64,000 nucleotides of DNA from contig JANTQA010000047.1 of assembly GCA_027625915.1 (NCBI GenBank), positions 9,114,001 to 9,178,000 on the forward strand, written 5' to 3'. Below the pieces are notes generated by a model that was given only the letters and a program-made list of their open reading frames with translations, searched no databases and had not been told where the DNA came from. A program made the translations under genes and the position numbers. This DNA comes from Anaeramoeba flamelloides. Lineage: Eukaryota > Metamonada > Anaeramoebidae. The stretch's first letter is position 1. Each line of letters begins with the position of its first letter. Shown one piece after another: positions 55,604-64,000 of this stretch.

Positions 55604-58003
55604 TTAGATCAATTTTCCAAATCTTACCAACCAATCTTGTATAACTTCTGTATTAATAGTAGATTGTTTTCTAGTAACGACTGTTAAATATTGGTTATAA
55701 TTGGTTTGGAAAGGAGCAATTAAGGTACCACCATCCTCGTTAAGCAAGTCAATAAAATTCGAAGGAATTTCTGAAACATACCCACCACACAGGATTGCAT
55801 CGAACGGGGCCAAATCCATGACGGGCTTTGTATCTAAAATGGAGTCTACGTGTCTCCATTTAAAAATTTGGTTTGCATAGGGGCAGTCCTTTGTGCAGCG
55901 CTTTTTTAAAACAGACAGTACCTCCTTTTGTGAGGAGAGAGTCACCACAAGCCCATTTAGTCCAACAATTTGGGCTGTGACTGATTGGATATATCCGCCC
56001 TTTGCACCTATAAATAGCACTCTTGACCCAGGGATAATTTTGACAAAGCTTAACTCGGTACCAATAATTTCGGGCGAGGAGGAATTAGATTTGTGTGTGC
56101 TGGGCATTGGCTTGTAATATTTATAAGAATATTTGGTGGCCTCATTTTCAATTATGGATCTATTTTTCCATTTGCCCAAGGTCTTTGTTTCAATAAACAA
56201 ATGCCTGGGTACTATTTCCATGGCGTTTAAGATGTGGTCATGAATTACATTTTTGAAGACCGAAACTACACGCAAATCTTGGATCATTTGCTTTCGAAAT
56301 TTTTGAGTAGAAAGCGTATCCAAATCTGCATTCCAATCTAAAGAAAAAATTGAAACTGGCAAAATTTGATTTGAGACCTGCTCAGATCGATCAGCCATAC
56401 TCAGTTCTTCAATTTTTGCTGTAAGTTTCTCAAACCCGATCGAAATTTGATTCTCTTCTCCTAATTGGTTATTCAATTCGTCTTCATCATCTAAATTAAG
56501 ATCAATTTTCAACTCTATCTCTCCCATTTGACTGATTTGCTTTTCATTAATTCTTTCGCTATCACTGTTGCTCTCACTTTCACTCTGGATACCGTTATCA
56601 AAATCAAAACTAATGTCACTGTTATTGTCTGAAATCCATTCTTCATCACCCTCTTCACTTGAACCAAAAAAATTAATATACTCTTGGTTACTAAGGTTGT
56701 CTTGGAAAGAATTTATTCCAATAATCTCGCTTTCCATTAAATTGAAAAAATTCTCAAAATCTGGGTTATTTTCCTCGTATTCTTCGCTTTCAATGCTCAC
56801 CGTTTCCTCGATATTTTGAACTTCAATATTCTCATTTTTGTTGTCTTTTTCATTTTCTTTCAGAGTGACTTCCAAAACGAGCTCTTTTAACGCTTGGTAA
56901 AATTCTTGCAATTTTGGCCTCTCAAAGGGATTACCAGACAGCCCCCTCGCTATTAATTCTTTTAACGAATTTGGCATTAGGCTTTCTTCACAAGATGGCC
57001 TTTCTCCTTCTAAAATTTGCGATACAAACTCCATCGTATTTGATCGATTTTTTTTATTGAACAAGCTATTTTGGACCTTCCCCCGAGAGTCGAATGGTGA
57101 TTTTATGAAGAGGTAATATATCAGCATTGACAAGGAATAAATGTCTGACAAATGCTTGATTTGGTGTCCGCCGAGAAAGATTTCTGGTGCCACGAATGAC
57201 AGCAATCCCAAATCAACATTTTGAGGATCTTCTTCGGTCATCCAATTGCCTAATTGATCATGTATTAAATTAGATAGCCCATATTGAGTCAATTTGATAT
57301 TTTGGAAGTTTTCCTTAATCCGTGATTTGCTAATGATGACACTTGAAAAATTCAGCCATCCATGAACAATAAATTTCGAATGAAGGTAATTCAGACCCTT
57401 AATGACTGAAAGTGCGATTTTGGATCGGCTGTTGACATTTAGTTGTTCGATATTTAGCTCTTTTAGGGTGCGTGTCTTGGGGTAGTCCTGATAAACAATG
57501 GAGAGATCGTCCTTATAGTCCCGAAGGTATTTGTTCTCTGTTCTTGAAATGCAATTCAAGTTCGTAATCCCGTAAATGTCACAAATGTTCTTGTGCTTCA
57601 GCCCAATTAAGGGGTTGATCGATCCTTTGATCTGCTTGACAACCAAGCCTTTGTTGTTGTCATAAATTATCCCATTACAGACCAAAAATCTTATTTTGTG
57701 CGCCCCTTGATATTCCCCCTCAAGAATGTCCCCCAGGCACCACTCGTCAACAGCTACACTCGAAAAGGTATACTCTCTTTTATCAAGGTTGGCCATTTGG
57801 GTGTATCTGTTGATCGTCTTGATCGAGAGGTTTTGTAAATCACGCGCATAGATCGGGTTGATGATTTTTTCCTCACAAATTAAACACCTCGTCACATTCT
57901 CCAGGCACATTATACAAATCGTATGGTTCCTTTGGCACAAGATCATGGGCTGGTGGTTTGAGTCATATTGTGAAAAACAGACAGGGCACTTAAAATTATC
58001 CAT
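55604..58003 (-). CDS. RING finger - pseudokinase - isoaspartyl methyltransferase-like fusion
   Basis: Intronless, 799 residues, ATG at 58003. Residues 6-43 are a C3HC4 RING finger (C6-x2-C9-x13-C23-x3-H27-x2-C30-x2-C33-x6-C40-x2-C43), as in E3 ubiquitin ligases. Residues about 83-375 have a protein-kinase fold: V-V-K keeps the beta-3 lysine, and the APE motif (F-V-A-P-E-I), the helix-F Asp (S-D-I-Y-S-L) and the late Arg (F-E-R-P) are present. The catalytic loop, however, reads V-H-G-W-L-N-F-S-S instead of H-R-D-x-K-x-x-x-N, DFG is Q-Y-G, and the Gly-rich loop is absent, so it is a pseudokinase. Residues about 380-560 are an acidic Ser/Glu/Asp/Asn linker. Residues about 575-798 match protein-L-isoaspartate O-methyltransferase: M-E-I-V-P-R-H-L-F-I, the SAM motif V-L-F-I-G-A-K-G-G-Y, A-P-F-D-A-I-L-C-G-G, and G-G-T-L-I-A-P-F. 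The substrate-loop motif (usually T-I-S-A-P-H) is changed to an S-N-S-S-S-P stretch, so activity is uncertain. Confidence 0.93.
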   Translation of the reverse strand: MDNFKCPVCFSQYDSNHQPMILCQRNHTICIMCLENVTRCLICEEKIINPIYARDLQNLSIKTINRYTQMANLDKREYTFSSVAVDEWCLGDILEGEYQGAHKIRFLVCNGIIYDNNKGLVVKQIKGSINPLIGLKHKNICDIYGITNLNCISRTENKYLRDYKDDLSIVYQDYPKTRTLKELNIEQLNVNSRSKIALSVIKGLNYLHSKFIVHGWLNFSSVIISKSRIKENFQNIKLTQYGLSNLIHDQLGNWMTEEDPQNVDLGLLSFVAPEIFLGGHQIKHLSDIYSLSMLIYYLFIKSPFDSRGKVQNSLFNKKNRSNTMEFVSQILEGERPSCEESLMPNSLKELIARGLSGNPFERPKLQEFYQALKELVLEVTLKENEKDNKNENIEVQNIEETVSIESEEYEENNPDFENFFNLMESEIIGINSFQDNLSNQEYINFFGSSEEGDEEWISDNNSDISFDFDNGIQSESESNSDSERINEKQISQMGEIELKIDLNLDDEDELNNQLGEENQISIGFEKLTAKIEELSMADRSEQVSNQILPVSIFSLDWNADLDTLSTQKFRKQMIQDLRVVSVFKNVIHDHILNAMEIVPRHLFIETKTLGKWKNRSIIENEATKYSYKYYKPMPSTHKSNSSSPEIIGTELSFVKIIPGSRVLFIGAKGGYIQSVTAQIVGLNGLVVTLSSQKEVLSVLKKRCTKDCPYANQIFKWRHVDSILDTKPVMDLAPFDAILCGGYVSEIPSNFIDLLNEDGGTLIAPFQTNYNQYLTVVTRKQSTINTEVIQDWLVRFGKLI

Positions 58004-59797
58004 CACAATTTTTTTTTTTAATTTTTCAAGTTTTTTTTTTTTTTGATTTTTTTTAAAAAGGAAAAAAAAATTATTATCTTGTAAAAAATAATGATCAAGT
58101 CAAGAGTATTTTAAAAGGATGTGGAGTTTAAGATTTCTTCATTTGGTATACCACCCTAAATCTCATTTTTTGATCTTGAAAGTTTATTTTCATTTTGATT
58201 TGTTTTATTGTTTTTTTTAATTTATTTTTGGTTATTTCATTTTTTATCACAAGTCATTCATAAAGAAACAGATTGGGTTCATATACCCAGACATATGTTT
58301 TTCTTTCGTTTTGAGAATTTTTTTTTTTTTTCATTTTTTTTGATTAAAAAATAATATATGTTCAACCATCAATTTTTTCTTCAACAGCAGAATTCGAAAT
58401 TACTTCTTTTATGAAAAAAATCATCACACATTTGAGAGTTAGCTTTTGAGCTTTTAGCACACTCAAAAATATTCTTTTTTTTATTCTCCAAACAAATCTA
58501 AATTTCCTTTTTTATTCCACCCAAGTAAAGTTTCATTTTAGAAATCAAAGTTCAACATCAACTTCATATATCTTCAATTGGAAAGACTTTACTGTATTTT
58601 TTTCAACTTTAAAATGTTTATGTGATCATGTAAAATCGAAAATATCTCAACTCAAGAAAATTGAAAAATTTTTTATTTTCCGACTTAAACAGAACAACGA
58701 AAATTTCTTTAGCTTTGGTACCGAAACTCAAAAATTTTTTACTGGAGATAATTATTTGATCAGAGTATGATTTAAACCGAGACAGTGTGGAACTACTTTC
58801 TCATTTGTGGGAAATTTTATCAATTTTCATAAAGGATTAATGATAATAATTGAAACTATTTTTATCAAATAAATAATTTTCAACGAACAAAACTCGTGAT
58901 CTAAGAGTTGTTTTCATCTCTTTTCAGCCTTTATCAAATTGTGTTTTTTTTTTATTTTTCTGAAAAGTGTAAGGTTACCTTTGTTTCACTTTGATCTCGT
59001 TGGATTAACTTTTCAGCGAAATATTGATTAATACTCGTTCTGAGATCAATTCTAAAAATTATCTTTGAAAAATTGAATTTTTTAGTAAAAAAAACCTATC
59101 TTTGCTGAAACAGTTTAAATTCATTGAATAGTTTCGTAATATTATATTTGAACATTGATCAAATATTTTTATGTTTTTTTTTTTTACTCAAGATCCACAC
59201 ATTCTGTTTTCCCAAAGGATATGGATAAATTGGGATCTTCCACTAAAATGTGATTTCCCAATTTTAATTTATTTTTCTTCTTTTGTTTTATTTTTTAACA
59301 AAAACACTAAAGAAGATCAAATTGAAATTCTAATTGAAAATTGAAGATCAGTAATATTTTTAATAGAGTGAGGGGTTATGGTGAAAACAAAATGTTAAAT
59401 TTTATTTCCAGATTTTCCTTTACCAAATTAATACAGAATGTTACAAATATTTTTTTTTAATATCACAACTATTTGAAATAAAAGGGATTCAATTAGTTTA
59501 AAATTTATCAAAACTTGGCTTTACAAAAAATATATACAGCTATTTTTAAGAAAGTGAAAACTTTTTCATAATTAAAACTTTTGAAAAGTTTTGAGTTTTA
59601 ATAAAGTGTGGACTTTTTGAATTAAAACTTTTCATTCATAACTTTTAAGTTTTAATAAAGTGTGGACTAAAGAATTTTCAAGACATCTTCTTCCCAGACC
59701 AATAACTATCAACACATTCCAAAGTATTCTGAAAATCCAATTTGAAAAGCTTTTCTAGAAAAAAAATTTCAATTAGATCTTGGGTTTCTAGTGAAAC
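58004..59797. other. No gene recognised; 5' flank of the fusion gene
   Basis: AT-rich DNA upstream (on the minus strand) of the fusion gene. Near 59580-59670 there are two copies of TTTTAATAAAGTGTGGACT about 70 bp apart; no function assigned. Confidence 0.4.
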
Positions 59798-60130
59798 TTA
59801 AAACTCACACAATAGTAAGAATTGAACATGGAAGTATTCCCTAACGAAAAAAAAAATATTTTTGAAACAAAACATTTTATAACTGATCTTCAATTCCCCA
59901 TTTCTAACTAAAACATTATGAGTCAAAAAACCCATCTTACCAACACTGGTTTCAACCAAACTACCTATTTTGACACCAATAAAATTTTGATTTTCTAGTG
60001 AGACTTTTAGAAAACCTTTCTCCCAAAACAATAAATTGTGGATCTTCAATTTCTGAACACAAAAGAATTTTTGTTTTGGGGTACAACCATTTTTATCAAT
60101 TCCAAATCCACTTTTCAAAAAAAAACTTTC
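59798..60130. other. Ambiguous open stretch
   Basis: A 127-codon minus-strand frame (60181 to 59798) has fairly protein-like composition, but its first codons lie in a TIR arm of the next element. It shows internal duplication (CTAGTGAAACTTAAAA / CTAGTGAGACTTTTAG) and no domain. Not called as a gene. Confidence 0.25.
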
Positions 60131-60599
60131 AATAACTGTTGAGAGAAAAATGTTGGACACAGAAAAATGGTTGGAAACCATTTTTAATTGGGAACATTAG
60201 TAAAATTGAAAATCAAATCCTATTGATAACTAGGTGAATTTTATATAAATTCAGGTTTAAAGGTGTTACAAGTTCATTTATCTGTGGTTTGTGTAGAATA
60301 CTCATTTGAATGGTTGATAACTAAAGTAGATCATGCTATTTTAACAAAAAGCCAAGTTCTAGTAAAGTTTACTATTAATTCTGAAAATGGTAATTTTTAA
60401 ACTTGCTTTAGGGTATCAGAGATAAGGTTTTGAAAAAGTAGAATTACATTAATGGTTATTCTAATAAGTAGATTATTGTTATTTTCTTTAGTTATTTCAC
60501 AAACGATTGAAATTAAAAATCATTTTCAGTAAGGTTCCCAATTAAAAATGCTGTCCAACTATTTTTCTGTGTCCAACATTTTTCTATCAACAGTTAATT
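60131..60599. mobile_element. Family G TIR element
   Basis: 469 bp with inverted arms of about 75 bp (AATAACTGTTGAGAGAAAAA ... TTTTTAATTGGGAACATTAG and complement). The inner part of the arm, TTTTTAATTGGGAACATT, is also the inner part of the family H terminal repeat, so the two families share subterminal sequence. Directly followed by a family H copy. Confidence 0.75.
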
Positions 60600-60626
60600 A
60601 ATTTTTCACTAAAAAAGTTTTGACAT

Positions 60627-61050
60627 AGGGGAAAAAAAAAGAGAAACAGATGATTAAAAACGGAATAGCAGTTATTGTGGGGAAACCTTAATAAAAAACA
60701 AAAAAAAAAACCAATTAATAAAAGAAAACAATTAACCTCAAAGAAAAATTCAATATAATATTTTCAAACAAACCAAAAAACACAATTAAAATCTACTTCA
60801 TTATTGAAATTGTTGTTGTTGTTTTGGAGATCCTAAAAAATAGTCAATTTTTTCAACAAATTTTTAATAATAGATCAACCAAAGAAAAACCCTCACCAAA
60901 AGATAATATTAAAAAACTGTTATTATATTGAATCCTTCATTTTGTCTTTAATCATTTATTTTATGTAATTTTAATTGATCTTACTTTTAATTATCATCTT
61001 ATATTAAGGTACACAATTCAAAACCTTGTTGAACTTTTTTTTTACAAATG
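60627..61050. mobile_element. Family H MITE-like element, copy
   Basis: Interior is closely similar to 32797-33230 (TAGTCAATTTTTTCAACAAA, AAACTGTTATTATATTGAAT), but the terminal repeats are more degraded. Confidence 0.6.
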
Positions 61051-61205
61051 GTTTGTTGTTTTTCAATTAAATTCATCTTTTTAGAGAAGATATTTCAACA
61101 AAATAGTTTTTTTTTTAAAAATTTCATAAAGTATTCAACTCTAAAGTGAATGTATTCATAAATTCAGAATATCAAATTCATATAAAGTTTAATAATTATT
61201 GAATC

Positions 61206-62078
61206 ACCATTGTGAAAAAAATTTGGGTCATTAAAAAAAATTGTGTCAGTCAAAAATTTGTTTCGGTTTTTGAAATAGTAAATATTAGCAAAATGATTTT
61301 CGATCAAAGTAAAATTTTATGAACAAATCTTACATTTAAGAAAAATCAAAGTCATTATCAATAATAATTTTCAAAAGTAATATTAAATTGTTGCATTTTG
61401 AGCTTGTAAGAATTACTGTGGAACTCTAAAAATACAAAAATTGAATTTTAATTGTAAACTTTACTAAAAATGTTGATTTTTTTTTTATTAGATTACATTC
61501 CAAAATCAAGTTCGTTATTGTTTGGGAAGACCAAAAATTACTAACTGTTTAAAATTAAAGTTTGTCTATGGTGGTTTAAAGAATTTAAATGGTTTCTGAA
61601 ATCTTGATATTATGGTATTGTGAAGTTTTGATTGACAAACATTAGTGGAAAACAATCTCTTTCGAAAAAATAGCGTTTTTTGGAAGATTTTAATATTCAA
61701 TTTGGTTTAAAAGGATATTTAAGATTAACTGTGATAAATTTGCGTTAATTAACAATGATAAATATCTTATTGAATTAATAGATTTTAATATTTTCTAATA
61801 AATAGTTCTCTTATTTTTAGTAAAGTTAACAATTAAAATTCAATTTTTGTATTTTTAGAGTTCCACAGTAATTCTTACAAGCTCAAAATGCAACAATTTA
61901 ATATTACTTTTGAAAATTATTATTGATAATGACTTTGATTTTTCTTAAATGTAAGATTTGTTCATAAAATTTTACTTTGATCGAAAATCATTTTGCTAAT
62001 ATTTACTATTTCAAAAACCAAAACAAATTTTTGACTGACCCAATTTTTTTTAATGACCCAAATTTTTTTCACAATGGT
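61206..62078. mobile_element. Long-arm foldback element (single copy here)
   Basis: Inverted arms of about 265 bp (61206-61471 and 61813-62078) flank a 340-bp centre. The arms are nearly identical and begin ACCATTGTGAAAAAAATTTG. Blocks such as TTACATTTAAGAAAAATCAA and GAGCTTGTAAGAATTACTGT recur inverted. No coding capacity is seen. Such long, well-matched arms imply recent formation or repair from the partner arm. Confidence 0.85.
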
Positions 62079-62094
62079 CAATGTATTTTGATAT

Positions 62095-62360
62095 TTATTT
62101 CAAAATATCCACATAAATAATATTCCCAAAAAATGAAAAAAAAAAATAACACTTTTTTTGGTGAAAGCAATGCACGAACTAATTTCAATAAAAAACTGGA
62201 AATCTGGAAACGGTACAAATGATTTTTTAAACTTTAAAATGTAGTTATTTGTTTGAAATTATATTGGGTAATTTATTTTGGAAAAAACAAAGCACAACCA
62301 GATTTGAATGAAAAATAGGTAATATGGTATAGATTCAAACTATTTTTTAAAGAATAAAAT
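62095..62360 (-). mobile_element. Family F repeat, inverted copy 4, first part
   Basis: Complement of the family F interior: TTGGTGAAAGCAATGCACGA, AAACTGGAAATCTGGAAACG and the AAATGTAGTTAT block. A second, more degraded version of the same block follows (AAAGCACAACCAGATTTG), so part of the unit is tandemly duplicated. The rest resumes at 63085-63215 beyond a LINE/SINE-like insertion. Confidence 0.55.
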
Positions 62361-62379
62361 CCAGTTAAAAATTTTTGAT

Positions 62380-62955
62380 TTTTTTCACTGTTTTCCCTCA
62401 AAGAAGCTTCTTGATATTGAAAAGAGGAGTTAAAAGGGAAAAAGATCTAGTTGTTATTTGCTAATAATGTGACACAGAAATATGGAAAATATGAGTAAAT
62501 TGAAAAAAAATCGAAAAAGAAAAGGCTATAAATGACCAAAGGTTTAAAACAAATCAGATAAAAAAAAAAAAAAAAAATAGAAATTACAACTAGTAAATAA
62601 CTATCCCCAAGTGATCATTCCTTATCTATTATCTAATTATTAAATCAACTAAAAGTATCGTGGCTATGATTTTGGGGTACTTTATTAAAGATGGTATTTG
62701 TTTTTTTTTTTTTGATTTTTTACTAATTGCTCCTTATCAACCCTTTTTAAATTTCATTTTTTTTTTTATATCTTTTTTTTTTATTTCAATTTTTTGCTTT
62801 TACTTTTTAAACATAAAAACAATTGGGTATGTCTTTCCCTTGAACAATCATGAAATTTAGGATTTTGAAGTTAGATTTTCTTTTTTAAAAAATTATAAAA
62901 AAGGATATTTAGAGTGTAAAATACACTTATACTTCCAATAATAACAGTTATAAAG
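62380..62955 (+). mobile_element. SINE-like or LINE-derived repeat with LINE 3' tail, copy 3
   Basis: Body matches 42065-42400 (GGAGTTAAAAGGGAAAAA, AAACAAATCAGAT, ACTAAAAGTATCGTGGCT). The 3' end (ATGAAATTTAGGATTTTGAA to ACTTCCAATAATAAC) matches the LINE tails. It interrupts the inverted family F copy, so it inserted later. Confidence 0.65.
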
Positions 62956-63084
62956 TTTTCTTTTTTTTCTGAAATTTTACTGAGATTAAAAAAGTTATGA
63001 AAATGTTTTTTTACGAACAAAAAGAAAATAATAAATAGTAATTTTCACCCTTAAAAAATATCCAGATCAAATCAAGATCAGAAA

Positions 63085-63215
63085 TTTTAATCTCTTTTAT
63101 GTAATACCATAATAACAAAAAAATTGTATTATTATTTAGAATCAATAAATAATAGTTAATGATTTTGTATATTTAAAAATTTTGATTGAAGATTGAGTTT
63201 AAAAGAGATATTTTC
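63085..63215 (-). mobile_element. Family F repeat, inverted copy 4, second part
   Basis: Complement of the family F start: TGTAATACCATAATAACAA, AGAATCAATAAATAATAG and the TTGAAGATTGAGTTTAAAAG block. Confidence 0.5.
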
Positions 63216-63574
63216 AAATAAAATTTACAACTCATCTATGGCAATGGTTTAAATTGCCAAATTCTTTTAGCTTAGTACTTGTCAAATGAACCAAAAAAAA
63301 AAAAAATCACAATATCAATGATTTTTTCTAATTGAATCTTAATGAAGAACAAAGAAAAAATAAGTTGAAAAATAGAGTTCCAAGAATAATTGATATATGT
63401 CAAAAAAAAACCTAAAAAATTGAAAAAAAAAAAAAAAAAAAAATTGTATTTTATTTTTAAAAGAACAATGATTTTCAATTTAAGACAAAAATAAAAATCA
63501 GAGTATAATCCAATTTTTTTCTCTACAAACATTTCGATGTTTTTAATTATAGAGAAATAACTAGATATTATATA
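63216..63574. other. No gene recognised
   Basis: AT-rich spacer with A runs before the MITE. Open readings here are poly-Phe/Lys artefacts. Confidence 0.4.
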
Positions 63575-63771
63575 CAGTCAGTTTAACTTTTAAGGCACAA
63601 ACTTTCAACGAAATTTAAGGCACAAAAAAAATCTCAAATTAAAGCACAAAATTCAAATTCTAGTAAAAATAAATTGTAAAAAAAAAAATTCCAAATTTGG
63701 TGCCTTAATTTGAGATTTTTTTGTGTCTTAAATTTCGTTGAAAGTTTGTGCCTTAAAAGTGAAACTGACTG
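63575..63771. mobile_element. Tc1/mariner-type palindromic MITE, copy 2 (family M)
   Basis: A 197-bp near-perfect palindrome beginning CAGTCAGTTTAACTTTTAAG and ending in the complement, flanked by TA on both sides (63573-63574, 63772-63773). It is in better condition than the copy at 8651-8849, with arms that pair almost to the centre. Confidence 0.9.
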
Positions 63772-64000
63772 TAGTGTAATAGATCTTGTAATAATTAAAC
63801 ATACATATAAAACAATTATGTACCAAAAAAGGCAAAAAAAAAAAAATCACAAAGTATCTCATTTTCAAAAAAATCAAATTACCTGAACAATTCTAAAAGA
63901 TATTCAATGAAAAAATTATAAAGATAAAAAAACAATTTCCCAGGATTTTCTTTTAAAAATAAATCATTTAGTTTTGTTGTCTTTTCATAGGTTATAAAAT
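63772..64000. other. No gene recognised
   Basis: AT-rich end of the window without recognisable content. Confidence 0.4.

Noticed and set aside
59798-60181. 127-codon minus-strand open frame
   Set aside because: Its start lies in a terminal repeat of the family G element, it has no domain, and the DNA shows internal duplication. Composition alone is not enough to call it a gene.
1-64000. tRNA, rRNA or other structured RNA genes
   Set aside because: No T-arm/anticodon-arm combination or rRNA-like GC-richer block was seen on either strand; covariance-model searches were not possible here.

Overview
The window is nuclear DNA from an AT-rich eukaryote. Protein genes are broken by GT-AG introns, homopolymers and (AT)n runs are everywhere, and the conserved genes are eukaryotic (Notchless/Rsa4, ribosomal protein uL24/RPL26, ankyrin, RING and pseudokinase proteins). 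TAA and TGA act as ordinary stops. The gene style, with low-complexity Ser/Asp, Lys and Gln/Asn tracts and many ankyrin/RING/kinase proteins, fits a free-living amoeboid protist such as a metamonad of the Anaeramoeba kind. That placement is inference only.

Layout. 0.6-5.3 kb: a + strand multi-exon gene for an Asp/Ser- and Lys-rich protein, with a LINE 3' end and a TIR element in its first intron. 5.3-10.3 kb: dispersed repeats, including a palindromic Tc1/mariner-type MITE. 10.4-17.0 kb: NLE1 (466 aa, four exons), whose first two introns are full of mobile DNA. 17.2-19.6 kb: another repeat copy, then a decayed LINE reverse transcriptase interrupted by a hairpin array. 20.4-29.6 kb: mostly repeats around one unresolved gene (21.9-24.9 kb). 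29.6-31.6 kb (-): an unrecognised protein whose reading frame appears broken into three. 32-37 kb: nested repeats. 37.1-40.3 kb (+): a two-membrane-span protein with eight extracytoplasmic cysteines. 40.3-42.9 kb: nested LINE/SINE-like and TIR elements. 43.0-43.9 kb (-): RPL26 (145 aa, four exons). 44.8-45.1 kb (+): a possible small membrane or secreted protein. 47.1-53.6 kb (-): an ankyrin/coiled-coil protein whose seventh repeat is cut by a 5.4-kb intron loaded with repeats. 55.6-58.0 kb (-): an intronless 799-aa protein joining a RING finger, a kinase fold without catalytic residues and a protein-L-isoaspartate methyltransferase-like domain. 58-64 kb: foldback and TIR elements.

The host genes do not form an operon-like system. 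NLE1 and RPL26 both serve the large ribosomal subunit (assembly and structure), but nothing in the sequence shows linkage. The most unusual gene is the RING-pseudokinase-isoaspartyl-methyltransferase fusion, which would couple recognition or marking of aged protein to ubiquitin transfer if it is active. The other striking aspect is the density of hairpin-forming DNA: at least four families of foldback or palindromic element, plus a family of alternating short palindromes present at four loci.

Repeat family names A-L used below are labels made up for this window. Element boundaries were read by eye and may be off by tens of bases.
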